Assembly (NCBI RefSeq): GCF_002157685.2
Contig: NZ_AP026738.1
Coordinates: forward strand, 2,294,001 to 2,358,000
Reading direction: 5' to 3'
Length of the DNA stretch: 64,000 nucleotides
Origin: Comamonas thiooxydans
GTDB lineage: Bacteria > Pseudomonadota > Gammaproteobacteria > Burkholderiales > Burkholderiaceae_C
The stretch's first letter is position 1; the number at the start of each line of letters is the position of its first letter. Positions 1-9,278 of this stretch are shown one piece after another. Both the position numbers and the translations under genes were made by a program. The notes below the pieces were generated by a model. That model was not told the origin of the DNA. It did no database searches and saw only the letters and a list, made by a program, of their open reading frames with translations.

Positions 1-183
1 GGGCCGCAGTTGCTGGCTGCATTCTTGCTGCGGCGGCGCTGGCTTGGGTCTGGAGCGTGTGACAAGGATCTGGCTGCGCGCCATTGCATGGTCTGCGTTG
101 CAGACCTTGTCTGTTGCCAGGGCTGCACCGTAGCTGGCAACGTACGGTGGCTGGAGACACCCGGAGGCACGCAGAAAGGGATG

Positions 184-213
184 AAAAAAGGGATGCTGAG
201 CGCATCCCTTTTT
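184..213. terminator. bidirectional Rho-independent terminator
   Basis: A perfect 7-bp stem (190-196 with 202-208) has a 5-nt loop, six A on the left and five T on the right, so it can end transcription on either strand. It lies 64 bp past the stop of the minus-strand gene at 278-796. The first 183 bases show no convincing gene. Confidence 0.85.
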
Positions 214-277
214 GAATGAGGCCGGTAGGTCTGAATGCCTGGTCGGCCTGTATTGAAGCCCGGTTGAGGGCTGATGA

Positions 278-796
278 TTACTTGGCGGCCGCGCGTGCGG
301 CTTCTGCCTTGGCCTTGGCCTCGTCCAGCTTCTTTTGCAGAGCGGCGGCTTCCGCTTCAGCCTTCTTGGCCTCTTCTTCCTTGGCCTTCTTGGCTTCGGC
401 TTCCTTGTCGCCACCCATGGCGCCGGCAATGGCATTGCCGGCCATGGTGCCAGCCACGGCACCGACGGCAGCGCCTGCCATGGTGCCCATCATGCCGGAG
501 CCACGAGTGGCAGGAGCCGCTGCAGCTGTGGGGGCGGCCGCAGGAGCTGCCGCTGCAGCGGGGGCTGCGGGGGTGGCAGGTGCCGCAGCCTTGGGCGCGG
601 CGGCGGCAGGAGCCACGGGTGCGGGCTGAGCCGGCGCCTTGTTGCCGATGCTGGCAGGGCGAACGGACTTGCTGCTGCCCATGCGCTTGGCCTGAGCCAG
701 CGAAGGCACGGTCAGCGATGCGATGGCGATGGCAATCACGGAGGCAGCAGCACGGTACGAAGTCTTCACGAATTGGTTTCCAGTCATGGTTGTCAT
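278..796 (-). CDS. small secreted protein with Tim44-type leader and glycine zipper, no Tim44 domain
   Basis: About 172 residues. A signal peptide ends near SLAQA and is followed by AKRMGSSKS, the same junction found at the N terminus of bacterial Tim44-like membrane proteins. Next come an Ala/Pro-rich linker, a glycine-zipper stretch (GTMAGAAVGAVAGTMAG) that could insert in or bind a membrane, and a Lys/Glu/Ala-rich C-terminal coiled coil. The Tim44 domain that normally follows the leader is absent. The ATG at 796 is preferred over a TTG 33 bases upstream because it puts the signal peptide near the N terminus. Function is unknown; a periplasmic or inner-membrane structural role is an inference. 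Confidence 0.75.
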   Translation of the reverse strand: MTTMTGNQFVKTSYRAAASVIAIAIASLTVPSLAQAKRMGSSKSVRPASIGNKAPAQPAPVAPAAAAPKAAAPATPAAPAAAAAPAAAPTAAAAPATRGSGMMGTMAGAAVGAVAGTMAGNAIAGAMGGDKEAEAKKAKEEEAKKAEAEAAALQKKLDEAKAKAEAARAAAK

Positions 797-1051
797 AGAT
801 GGCCGCCTGCTTCTCAAGGGTGCAGACAACCAGCATGCCTTGTGACGCTTATCGCATCAGGCTTGCTTGCTATGGTATTTAAAGTCAATGGTTGGATTTT
901 CAAGGTGCTGAACTGAAACTGTCCGTAAAAGGACAGGGCTCAGACCCTGGCGGCCGGATGTTGTGTGATGTATGAGGCCGCACGCTATTGTAGGAACAGT
1001 CTGCGTGCGCAAAAGTTCCAGCAGTCTTCAATGCAGGGAAATAGTCATGAA

Positions 1052-1085
1052 ATGCCCCGCAGCGCCTGAAACGCGAGCGGGGCAT
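1052..1085 (-). terminator. terminator of the FMN reductase gene
   Basis: A 9-bp GC-rich stem (1052-1060 with 1077-1085), with a further GCG/CGC pair inside the loop, lies 26 bp past the stop at 1111 and is followed on the minus strand by a short T run. The 255 bases between it and the next gene start at 796 show no gene. Confidence 0.7.
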
Positions 1086-1110
1086 GCCATCGAGCCAGAG
1101 GAAGATTGGT

Positions 1111-1668
1111 TTAGCGCTTCTGGTGCAACTGCACCCAGTCCAGAAAGCGTGTCATGTACTTGACGAGGAAGTCATGGCTGCCCTGGCCGATCTTGCCGTC
1201 GGCGTCGAGCAGCGTGTCGGACCAGCGCACAAAGCCCTCGGGTTGGGGCAGGGTAGGCATGTCCAGCGACACCAGCACATTGCGCAGGTGCTGCTGGGCC
1301 ATGGCCGTGGCGGCCGCGCCGGGCGAGCTGCCGATCACGGCGGCCGGCAGTCCTGCCCAGACGGATTGGCCATAGGGACGGCTCAGGCCATCGAGCACGT
1401 TCTTGAGCGATGCGGGGATGGAGCGGTTGTACTCGGGCGTCACGAATAGAACGCCGTGGCAGCCGCGAATCTGGGGTTTGAGGTCGTCGAAGGGCTTGAA
1501 ATCGGGGGTGTTGTCGAAGTCGCGGTTGTAGAGCGGCAGGCGGCTGATATCGATGAATTCGAAATCGGCCTTGTCCTGCATGAGCGCGGCTAGGCCCTGG
1601 CCGAGCTGGCGGTTGATGGACTGCTTGCTGAGGCTGCCCACGATGACGGCGATTCTGAGTTGGCTCAT
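1111..1668 (-). CDS. NADPH-dependent FMN reductase family protein
   Basis: 185 residues, the usual size for the flavodoxin-like NADPH:FMN reductase family (ChrR/YieF, azoreductase-like). The N terminus has the flavin-phosphate loop GSLSKQSINRQL (about residues 10-21); FVTPEYNRSIPASLKNVLD near residues 75-95 is the other conserved family block, which lines the flavin site. Such soluble enzymes reduce FMN, quinones, chromate or azo dyes; the physiological substrate cannot be read from sequence. The ATG at 1668 is chosen over an upstream one because AAAGG sits 9 nt before it and the fold starts there. Probably monocistronic, with its own terminator at 1052-1085. Confidence 0.88.
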   Translation of the reverse strand: MSQLRIAVIVGSLSKQSINRQLGQGLAALMQDKADFEFIDISRLPLYNRDFDNTPDFKPFDDLKPQIRGCHGVLFVTPEYNRSIPASLKNVLDGLSRPYGQSVWAGLPAAVIGSSPGAAATAMAQQHLRNVLVSLDMPTLPQPEGFVRWSDTLLDADGKIGQGSHDFLVKYMTRFLDWVQLHQKR

Positions 1669-1753
1669 GCTCTGACCTTTCGACCGGGTTGGGGGAGATG
1701 CATGGCACTGTAGCAAAGCTGCCGGGGATTGCCGCGTCGCAGCGGGCGCACAA

Positions 1754-1787
1754 AAGCCGCTGTCCCCGGGAGCAGGGACAGCGGCTT
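1754..1787 (-). terminator. serB terminator
   Basis: A perfect 13-bp stem (1754-1766 with 1775-1787) with an 8-nt loop. Read on the minus strand it is followed by TTTT and lies 24 bp beyond the serB stop. Confidence 0.85.
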
Positions 1788-1811
1788 GGTGCTGGGCTGG
1801 TCTGTTTCAGC

Positions 1812-2525
1812 CTATCGGAGCACTTCCAGCAGGCGATCCAGGCCGCCCTCGTTGATGGCGACCTTGGCCTCGTTGCGCACGCGCGGCTTGGCGTGGTAGG
1901 CCACGGACAGGCCTGCCGCCTGCATCATGGGGATGTCGTTGCTGCCGTCGCCCACGGCAATGCACTGGCTGGCATCGATGCCGATCAGCGAAGCCACTTC
2001 CAGCAAGGTGCGGCGCTTTTCCGCGCCGTCGCAGATATCGCCCCAGGCCTGCTCGACCAGCCCGCCGGTCAGCACGCCGTCCTTGATCTCCAGCACATTG
2101 GCGCGCACAAAGTCGATATCCAGCAGGCCGCGCACATGCTCGGCAAAGTAGGTAAAGCCGCCGGAGACCAGCAGCACCTTCAGGCCGGCGGCCTTGGCGG
2201 CCCTGACCAGCGTCTCGGCACCCGGCGAGAGTTTCAGGCGTTCGGTCAGAACGCGGGCCATGTCGGCCTCGGTCACTCCGACCAGCTTGCCTACGCGCTG
2301 GCGAAGGCTGTCCTTGAAGTCGGTGATTTCGCCGCGCATGGTGGCTTCTGTGATGGCCGCTACTTCAGCCTTCTTGCCCGTGGCGTCGGCGATTTCGTCG
2401 ATGCACTCGATGGTGATCAGCGTCGAGTCCATATCAAAGGCGATGAGCTTGTAGTCCGCCAGCTTCTGGGGGGCGGTAAAGCCGCGGATCATCAGGCCGG
2501 GAGCGAATTCGGTGGCGTCGGTCAT
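1812..2525 (-). CDS. serB: phosphoserine phosphatase
   Basis: Catalyses the last step of serine synthesis, O-phosphoserine to serine. It is a HAD-superfamily enzyme of 237 residues. Motif I DMDST (Asp31 nucleophile, Asp33 acid/base), motif II LLVSGGF and the motif III/IV block VGDGSNDIPM are all present. The start at 2525 (MTDATEF) is preferred to an upstream in-frame start at 2639, because family members begin about 30 residues before motif I and the upstream extension has no recognisable content. It stands alone, with a strong terminator at 1754-1787. Confidence 0.95.
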   Translation of the reverse strand: MTDATEFAPGLMIRGFTAPQKLADYKLIAFDMDSTLITIECIDEIADATGKKAEVAAITEATMRGEITDFKDSLRQRVGKLVGVTEADMARVLTERLKLSPGAETLVRAAKAAGLKVLLVSGGFTYFAEHVRGLLDIDFVRANVLEIKDGVLTGGLVEQAWGDICDGAEKRRTLLEVASLIGIDASQCIAVGDGSNDIPMMQAAGLSVAYHAKPRVRNEAKVAINEGGLDRLLEVLR

Positions 2526-2668
2526 TGCGAGTCGTGCGAATGAGGGGGTAGCAGAAAGGGGAATGGCGGAGATCGGGTCTGCGCCATTCCTCAAGATGGC
2601 CGCCATTATCCGCTGTTGTGGCGGGCTTCGGCTGGCCATTTCCCTCTGAGTCTGCCCCTGGTGCGCGC

Positions 2669-3691
2669 CTACTGCGGCTGAATGCCTGCGGCCTTGACCA
2701 GTTCGGCATGCAGTCTGATGTCCTGGGCCACGGTCTGCCTGAGCTGCTCGGGCGTCGATGGCGCGACTTCCATGCCGTTTTCACCGAGCTTGGTCTTGAT
2801 CTCGCTGTCCAGTGCAACGCGCACGGCGCGGTTGAGCTTGTCGATCACGGGCTGCGGTGTCTTGGCCGGGGCGAACAGGCCGACCCAGGCCGAGAGGTTG
2901 AGGTCGGCAAAACCGCCTTCCGCCATGGTCGGGGTGTTGGGCAGCATGGCCGCGCGCCTGGGTGCCATCAGCGCCAGGGCATGCAGCTTGCCGGCCTGGA
3001 TATGGGGCAGGGCTTCGGGCAGCACGGCAAACAACATGTCCACATTGCCCGCCAGCGTATCGTTGACGGCTGGCGCGCCGCCTTTGTAGGGCACGTGCAG
3101 CATCTTGGCCTGGGTGCGGGTTTCAAACATCAGTGCGGCCAGATGCTGGGGACTGCCGTCGCCGGATGAGGCAAAGGTCAGCTTGCCCGGTGCGGCCTTC
3201 GCTGCCGCCACCACGGCAGCCACACTGGGGAATTTCTGCTTGTCCTTGACCACCAGCACCATGGGCTGGTTCACCAGCTTGCTGACGGGCGCGAAGTCGG
3301 TCTCGGGGTCATAGGGCAGGGATTTGAAAATGCTCTTGTTGGTGGTCAGGAATGAGGCCGGCGAGACCATCAGCGTATAGCCGTCCGGGGCGGAACGTGC
3401 CACGGCCGGTGTACCGATCTGGCCCGAGGCACCGGCGCGGTTGTCCACTACAAAAGGCTGCTTGAGTTCGCTGGCCAGCTTTTGACTCACGACTCGGGCA
3501 ATCATGTCGGCGCTGCCTCCGGCGGGCAGGGCGACTATGACCTTGACTGCACGCTCGGGATAGGCGTCCTGTGCCTGGGCCGTGGCGGCAAAGCCTGCCA
3601 CCAGCGCGCAGGCCAGCGCGGGGCGAGCCATGGCATGAACGGCATGGCGAATTTTGCGGTTGGCGATATTGCGGACGGGTTGGAGCAGCAT
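2669..3691 (-). CDS. Bug (TctC-type) periplasmic solute-binding protein
   Basis: 340 residues. An N-terminal signal peptide (hydrophobic ALACALVAGFAATAQAQ) is followed by the Bug fold, with the ligand-loop signature ALPAGGSADMIARVV and the second family block VVDNRAGASGQIGTPAVA. Bug proteins bind carboxylates and small aromatics for tripartite tricarboxylate transporters. No TctA or TctB gene is adjacent, so this is one of the many orphan Bug proteins typical of Burkholderiales and its ligand is unknown. The start at 3691 has AGAGAGGG just upstream and gives a normal signal peptide; a start 84 bases earlier would bury it. Confidence 0.9.
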   Translation of the reverse strand: MLLQPVRNIANRKIRHAVHAMARPALACALVAGFAATAQAQDAYPERAVKVIVALPAGGSADMIARVVSQKLASELKQPFVVDNRAGASGQIGTPAVARSAPDGYTLMVSPASFLTTNKSIFKSLPYDPETDFAPVSKLVNQPMVLVVKDKQKFPSVAAVVAAAKAAPGKLTFASSGDGSPQHLAALMFETRTQAKMLHVPYKGGAPAVNDTLAGNVDMLFAVLPEALPHIQAGKLHALALMAPRRAAMLPNTPTMAEGGFADLNLSAWVGLFAPAKTPQPVIDKLNRAVRVALDSEIKTKLGENGMEVAPSTPEQLRQTVAQDIRLHAELVKAAGIQPQ

Positions 3692-3858
3692 GCGATCCCT
3701 CTCTTTCTCAAGATATGCACCAGCTTGGTGATGGCTGCAGTGCGATAACCCGATGATGAGCAAGCCCTGTGCCAAATGCCTTGGCGTTTTGCCGGATGGG
3801 AAAGATGCGGTTTGCGCAGTTGCCGGGAAAGTGGCAGAGCTGATGCGCCTCGACGGCT

Positions 3859-4530
3859 TCAGCTTTCAGGATTGCCAGGCGGCTGCAGATATATGGCATC
3901 CGACCAGGTGGCCACCCAGTGCGGGCGAAAGACTACGAACACCGCCGTCAGCATGCCGGTGGTCACGCCATCGGCCCAGGCCATGAGCCAGCGGGCCATG
4001 CGCGAGAGGTCTTCGTTGACATTGGGCAGCACATGGCCTGCCCATTGGCCGACCAGAGACGCGACAAAAAGACACAGAACTGTGCCCAAAAAGCCGCGCA
4101 AAAGAATGAATACAAAAATGTTGTGCCAGCACCAGCGGCGTACTGCCACACCCCAGAGCATGGCCAGCGTGGCCGGCACCAGACCTTGCCAGACCACCAT
4201 GCCAAGGGCTTCTTCCAGTCCCAAGGCAGGAGCCAGTGCAAAAGCTATGGAGCCCACCGAGAGCAGCACGGGTACTGCAAGCGGCCAGCCAATCAAAAGC
4301 ACGACCAGCGGTGCACCAGACCAGCGCAACTGCAGCGGCGTCTGGTGCAGCGCAGGCAGTGCCCAGACCCAGGGCAGCAGCACCAGAATGGCCAGCAGCG
4401 GCGTGACCAGCGGCGACAGCACCGGGTCATGCAGGCCACCGGGGCCGGCCCGGCTGCCCAGCATGCGCCAGGGGCGGCAGAGCAGGGCCAGCAACAGGGC
4501 CTGCAGGGCAATGGCGGCTTCAAGAAACAT
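3859..4530 (-). CDS. CbiM-like integral membrane protein (ECF permease-like)
   Basis: 223 residues with about six hydrophobic helices. The C-terminal signature GMLTAVFVVFRPHWVATWSD matches the CbiM-like family (cobalt/nickel energy-coupling-factor substrate components), in which a similar motif precedes a terminal Tyr-Leu; the preceding helix carries WCWHNIFVF. No CbiN, CbiQ or CbiO partner is adjacent, so a metal-uptake role is only suggested by family. The N-terminal metal-binding Met-His motif of true CbiM is not obvious, which makes this a divergent member. It lies 90 bp downstream of mfd on the same strand. Confidence 0.65.
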   Translation of the reverse strand: MFLEAAIALQALLLALLCRPWRMLGSRAGPGGLHDPVLSPLVTPLLAILVLLPWVWALPALHQTPLQLRWSGAPLVVLLIGWPLAVPVLLSVGSIAFALAPALGLEEALGMVVWQGLVPATLAMLWGVAVRRWCWHNIFVFILLRGFLGTVLCLFVASLVGQWAGHVLPNVNEDLSRMARWLMAWADGVTTGMLTAVFVVFRPHWVATWSDAIYLQPPGNPES

Positions 4531-4620
4531 GGCGGCTCGGAAAATCAGGTTCCGTCGCCATCTTGCACCGTCTGCATCGGACTGGCCTCAATAGCCCTGC
4601 TGGCGTTGCCAGCAGCCTTG

Positions 4621-7600
4621 TCAGGCATGGACGGCAGTTTCGTTCTTGAGCGGCTGGCCCAGGCTGCGCAGCACATCGCGCACCATCTGGGCACGGTCCT
4701 TGGGGTTCTCCAGCTCTTTTTCGATGCGCAGTTTCTCGTTGCCCGCCAGCTTGATGTGCTTGTTCTTCTGGATCAGGTGAATGATGTTCATGGGATCGAT
4801 CGGCGGCTGGGGCTTGAAGCTGATATTGATCACGCCGGGGGCGGCATCGACCTTGACCACACCATAGGGCTGGCTCAGCACGCGCAGGCGGTGCACATCG
4901 ATCAGGGTCTGTGCCTGGGGCGGCAGCTTGCCGAAACGATCCACGATTTCCTCGAGCAGGGTATCGATCTGATCGGCGGTCTTGGCCGTGGCCAGCTTCT
5001 TGTAGAAGGACAGGCGCAGATGCACATCGCCGCAGTAGTCGTTGGGCAACAGGGCCGGGGCGTGCAGGTTGATGTCGGTGGATGCCGACAGCGGCGAGAG
5101 CAGATCGGGTTCCTTGCCGGCCTTGAGGCTGCGCACGGCTTCGGACAGCATCTCGTTATAGAGCTGAAAGCCCACTTCCATCATATTGCCGCTCTGGTTT
5201 TCGCCCAGCACCTCGCCGGCGCCACGGATCTCCAGGTCATGCATGGCCAGATAGAAGCCCGAGCCCAGCTCCTCCATCTGCTGGATGGCCTCCAGTCGCT
5301 GCTGGGCCTGTTTGGTCAGGCCGTCCAGGTCCGGCACCATCAGATAGGCATAGGCCTGATGGTGGCTGCGTCCCACGCGGCCGCGCAGCTGGTGAAGCTG
5401 GGCCAGACCGAACTTGTCGGCGCGGCTGATGAGAATGGTGTTGGCCGATGGCACGTCGATGCCGGTCTCGATGATGGTCGAGCACAGCAATATGTTGTAG
5501 CGCTGGGCGACGAAATCGCGCATCACGCGCTCCAGCTCGCGCTCGGGCATCTGGCCGTGGGCCACGGCGATGCGCGCCTCGGGCAGGATTTCCTCCAGCT
5601 TCTGCTTGCGGTTCTCTATGGTCTCGACCTCGTTGTGCAGGAAGTAGATCTGTCCACCGCGCTTGAGCTCGCGCAGCACGGCTTCGCGAATCACGCCCGT
5701 GCCCTCGTTGCGCACAAAGGTCTTGATGGCCAGGCGCCGCTGCGGCGCCGTGGCGATCACCGACAGATCGCGCAGCCCCTCCAGTGCCATGCCCATGGTG
5801 CGCGGAATCGGGGTGGCCGTCAGCGTCAGCACATCGACCTCGGCACGCATGGCCTTCATGGCCTCCTTGTGGCGCACGCCAAAGCGGTGCTCCTCGTCGA
5901 TGATGAGCAGGCCCAGGTTCTTGAACTGCGTGGACTCGGACAGCAGCTTGTGCGTGCCGACCACGATATCCACCGTACCGTCCGAGATGCCCTTGATGGC
6001 CGCCGTGATCTCCTTGCCCGAGCGAAAGCGCGACACCTCGGCCACCTTGATTGGCCATTTGGAGAAGCGGTCCACCAGGGTCTGGTAATGCTGCTCGGCC
6101 AGAAGCGTGGTGGGGGCCAGGAAGGCGACCTGCTTGCCGCCCATGGCTGCCACAAAGGCCGCACGCAGCGCGACCTCGGTCTTGCCAAAACCCACATCGC
6201 CACAGACAAGGCGGTCCATGGGCTGGGGGCTGATCATGTCCTGCACCACGGCGTGGATGGCGGCGCGCTGGTCGGCTGTTTCCTCGAAGCCGAAGTCGGC
6301 CACAAACTGCTCGTAGTCGGCCGTGGGGAAGCGGAAGGCATGGCCCTGGCGTGCGGCGCGGCGGGCGTAGATATTGAGCAGCTCGGCGGCGGAGTCGCGC
6401 ACCTGTTCGGCGGCCTTGCGCTTGGCTTTTTCCCATTGCGTGCCGCCCAGCTTGTGCAGCGGCGCATCGTCGGGCGAGACGCCGGTGTAGCGGCTGATCA
6501 GGTGCAACTGGCTGACGGGCACATAGAGCACGGCGTCGGCCGCATATTCCAGATGCAGAAACTCCTGAAACGCGGGCGTGCCGTCCGGGTTCTTCTGGCC
6601 CATGTCCATATTGATCAGCCCGCGATAGCGGCCGATGCCGTGGTCGGCATGGACGATGGGGTCGCCCACCTTGAGCTCGGACAGGTCCTTGATCAGGGCT
6701 TCCACATCGCTGACTTGCTCCTGTCGGCGGCGACGGCGGCCTGTGGGGCTGCTGGCGAACAGCTCGGTTTCGGTGACGAAGTCCAGGCCTTCCTCGACCC
6801 AGGCAAAGCCCGTCATCAGGCTGGAGGTGGCAATGCCGACCTTTTCCGTGGCATCGGCCTGGAACTCGGCCAGAGAATCGAACACAGGCGGGTTGACGCC
6901 CGAGGCGCGGAAAAAGTCCAGCAGGCTCTCGCGTCTGCCATCGGATTCGGCCAGAAGCAATACCCGGCTTGCGCCAGCTGCTATATGTTTTTGCAGCTTG
7001 GCCAGCGGGTCATCGGCCCCGCGTAGCACGGAAAGGTCTTCGAGCTTCTGGAAGATGGCGCTGTCGGCCACATCTTCGGTGCCCGGGCGCAAGGCCAGCT
7101 GGGCATGCTCCTTGCTGCGGGTATAGAACTGGTCGGCGCTGAGAAACAGGGTCTCGGGCGGCAGCGCCGGGTGGTCGGGGTCGCCTTGCACCAGGCGGTA
7201 GCGATCCTTGGTGTCCTGCCAGAAGCGCTGGAAGGCCGGCTCCAGATCGCCATGCAGCACCACGGTGGCCTCGTCGCCCAGATAGTCGAAGACCGTGGCC
7301 GTTTCGTCAAAGAACAGCGGCAGGTAGTACTCGATGCCGGCCGTGGCAATGCCCAGACCCATGTCCTTGTAGATGCGGCTGCGCGTGGGGTCGCCCTCGA
7401 GCAGCTCGCGCCAGCGGCTGCGGAACTTGGCGCGCGCCTCCTCGTCCATCGGGAATTCGCGGCCGGGCAGCAGGCGCACCTCGGGCACGGGGTAGAGGCT
7501 GCGCTGGGTGTCGGGGTCGAAGGTGCGGATGGAGTCGATCTCGTCGTCGAACAGGTCCACGCGGTAGGGCTGGAGCGAGCCCATGGGGAACAGATCGATC

Positions 7601-8112
7601 AGACCGCCGCGTACCGCGTATTCGCCATGGCTGACCACCTGGGACACATGCTGGTAGCCCGCCAGCGTGAGCTGGGCCTTGAGCTTGGCCTCGTCCAGCT
7701 TCTGGCCCTGCTTGAATTCAAAGGTATAGCCGGCCAGAAACGAGGGCGGGGCCAGGCGATAGAGGGCCGTGGTGGCGGGCACGATGACCACATCGGCGCC
7801 ATGCTGCTTGTCGCGCTGGTTGATGCGCCACAGCGTGGCCAGGCGTTCGCTGATCAGATCCTGGTGCGGCGAGAAGCTGTCGTAGGGCAGGGTTTCCCAA
7901 TCGGGAAACAATGCGCAGCGCAGCTCGGGGGCGAAGAAAGCCATCTCCTCCATGAGGCGGTGGGCATCGGCGGCATCGGCCGTGACGATGGCCGTGACCC
8001 GGCCGTCCTGCTTTTCACGCTCGCCCAGCCTGGCCAGCAACAGCGCGTCGGCGCTGCCAACGGGGCGGGGCAGGTGAAAGCGTTTACCGGGGGTGAGCTT
8101 GGGCAGTTGCAT
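4621..8112 (-). CDS. mfd: transcription-repair coupling factor Mfd
   Basis: 1163 residues, full length. Mfd binds RNA polymerase stalled at DNA damage, pushes it off with a double-stranded DNA translocase and recruits UvrA. The order is UvrB-homology modules (residues 1-350), the RNA-polymerase-interacting region with conserved GDPIVHADHGIGRYRGL (about 490-510), then a RecG-like SF2 translocase with Walker A GDVGFGKTE, DEEH box, TATPIPRTM and the motif-VI block QLRGRVGRS, and a C-terminal UvrA-masking domain. The ATG at 8112 begins with the typical N terminus. It is divergent from ispD. A 1035-codon open frame on the opposite strand is a GC-rich shadow. Confidence 0.97.
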   Translation of the reverse strand: MQLPKLTPGKRFHLPRPVGSADALLLARLGEREKQDGRVTAIVTADAADAHRLMEEMAFFAPELRCALFPDWETLPYDSFSPHQDLISERLATLWRINQRDKQHGADVVIVPATTALYRLAPPSFLAGYTFEFKQGQKLDEAKLKAQLTLAGYQHVSQVVSHGEYAVRGGLIDLFPMGSLQPYRVDLFDDEIDSIRTFDPDTQRSLYPVPEVRLLPGREFPMDEEARAKFRSRWRELLEGDPTRSRIYKDMGLGIATAGIEYYLPLFFDETATVFDYLGDEATVVLHGDLEPAFQRFWQDTKDRYRLVQGDPDHPALPPETLFLSADQFYTRSKEHAQLALRPGTEDVADSAIFQKLEDLSVLRGADDPLAKLQKHIAAGASRVLLLAESDGRRESLLDFFRASGVNPPVFDSLAEFQADATEKVGIATSSLMTGFAWVEEGLDFVTETELFASSPTGRRRRRQEQVSDVEALIKDLSELKVGDPIVHADHGIGRYRGLINMDMGQKNPDGTPAFQEFLHLEYAADAVLYVPVSQLHLISRYTGVSPDDAPLHKLGGTQWEKAKRKAAEQVRDSAAELLNIYARRAARQGHAFRFPTADYEQFVADFGFEETADQRAAIHAVVQDMISPQPMDRLVCGDVGFGKTEVALRAAFVAAMGGKQVAFLAPTTLLAEQHYQTLVDRFSKWPIKVAEVSRFRSGKEITAAIKGISDGTVDIVVGTHKLLSESTQFKNLGLLIIDEEHRFGVRHKEAMKAMRAEVDVLTLTATPIPRTMGMALEGLRDLSVIATAPQRRLAIKTFVRNEGTGVIREAVLRELKRGGQIYFLHNEVETIENRKQKLEEILPEARIAVAHGQMPERELERVMRDFVAQRYNILLCSTIIETGIDVPSANTILISRADKFGLAQLHQLRGRVGRSHHQAYAYLMVPDLDGLTKQAQQRLEAIQQMEELGSGFYLAMHDLEIRGAGEVLGENQSGNMMEVGFQLYNEMLSEAVRSLKAGKEPDLLSPLSASTDINLHAPALLPNDYCGDVHLRLSFYKKLATAKTADQIDTLLEEIVDRFGKLPPQAQTLIDVHRLRVLSQPYGVVKVDAAPGVINISFKPQPPIDPMNIIHLIQKNKHIKLAGNEKLRIEKELENPKDRAQMVRDVLRSLGQPLKNETAVHA

Positions 8113-8388
8113 GGTTTTTCACAGACGGGCGCAGGCAGCGGCGCACAGGTGCGGGCTGGATGCAAAAAAACGGGGACAGATTGAATGCGGGCGAGTCCGG
8201 CCATCAGAGGCAGGGCTCACAGCCCAATCAGCGCGGAGCTGACGGTTGGCGGCGCATTCACTCAAAATGGGGACACCTCAAGGCGATGCAAGCCGAAAGC
8301 AGGTCGTCGATGGATCTCACGCGCTTTCGGACGAAATGGTGATTTTAAAATACTGTGCATGACAGATCGGTTTTTCTCGCCTGAGTCC

Positions 8389-9156
8389 ATGACGGACGAC
8401 AAGGCAAACGCTGCTGCGGCGTCGTCGTCGGCATCTGCACCCCGTTGCTGGGGGCTGATTCCCTGCGCGGGCGTCGGTCTGCGCGCCATTGCTGCAGATT
8501 CCCCGGCCCCCGAGCTGCCCAAGCAATACCAGAACGTTGCCGGCCAGCCCATGGTCATGCACACGCTGGCCGCCATGTTGGCGGTGCAGCGCATGCACCG
8601 GGTGCTGCTGGTGGTCTCTGCTTCCGATGGTTTCTGGCGGGGGCGCGCCACGGACGCTCGGCTCGGCATTGCTGCCTGCGGCGGAGTCACCCGTGCCGAG
8701 ACCGTGAGCAACGGCCTGCAGGAGTTGCTGCGCATGGGGGCCAGCGGCGAAGACTGGGTGCTGGTGCATGATGCGGCGCGCTGTCTGGTCGCATCGGCGC
8801 AGGTCAATGCCTTGATCGATGCCTGTCTGCCGGATGCGGTAGGGGGGCTGCTGGCGCTGAAGCTGCCTGACACCCTCAAGCAGCAGGCCGCCGGTGCGGG
8901 CCCGGCGCGTGTGGCGCAGACGGTGGAGCGCAGCGACAAATGGCTGGCACAGACGCCGCAGATGTTCCGCATCGCAGCCTTGCTGGCTGCGCTGCAGGCG
9001 GCTGGCGCAGCCGTGACCGACGAAGCCAGCGCCATGGAACTGGCCGGTCACTCCCCCAGACTGGTGCCGGGCGGTGCGCAGAACTTCAAGGTGACCTACC
9101 CCGACGACTTCGCGCTGGCCGAGGCCGTGCTGCTGCAGCGCAAGGCGCGTGGCTAG
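8389..9156 (+). CDS. ispD: 2-C-methyl-D-erythritol 4-phosphate cytidylyltransferase
   Basis: Third enzyme of the MEP isoprenoid pathway: MEP + CTP gives CDP-ME. The nucleotide-binding loop IPCAGVGLR, PKQY, the VHDAARCLV block, the TPQMF motif and TDEASAMEL are present. Most homologues have Met or Phe after the loop arginine; here it is Ala. From 8389 the protein has 255 residues; an in-frame ATG at 8359 would add ten. Neither start has a clear ribosome site, and a TAAAAT -10-like hexamer at 8345-8350 would place transcription start near 8357, favouring 8389. It is followed by ispF after 122 bp. Confidence 0.93.
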   Translation: MTDDKANAAAASSSASAPRCWGLIPCAGVGLRAIAADSPAPELPKQYQNVAGQPMVMHTLAAMLAVQRMHRVLLVVSASDGFWRGRATDARLGIAACGGVTRAETVSNGLQELLRMGASGEDWVLVHDAARCLVASAQVNALIDACLPDAVGGLLALKLPDTLKQQAAGAGPARVAQTVERSDKWLAQTPQMFRIAALLAALQAAGAAVTDEASAMELAGHSPRLVPGGAQNFKVTYPDDFALAEAVLLQRKARG

Positions 9157-9278
9157 ACGGATTCGCCATCGACAGGTCTTGGCGGCTGGCAAGACCGTGT
9201 CCGAGCCGGATTGGCGCAGATGGTATTTAATTTGATAGCTGCTTGTACTTTGTGGGCAAGGGTTTGGAAGGAATTTTC

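Noticed and set aside
3919..7026. 1035-codon open frame on the + strand, opposite mfd
   Set aside because: It is antisense to a complete, well-conserved mfd; its His/Gln/Gly/Ala-rich composition is that of a GC-rich shadow frame, with no family features.
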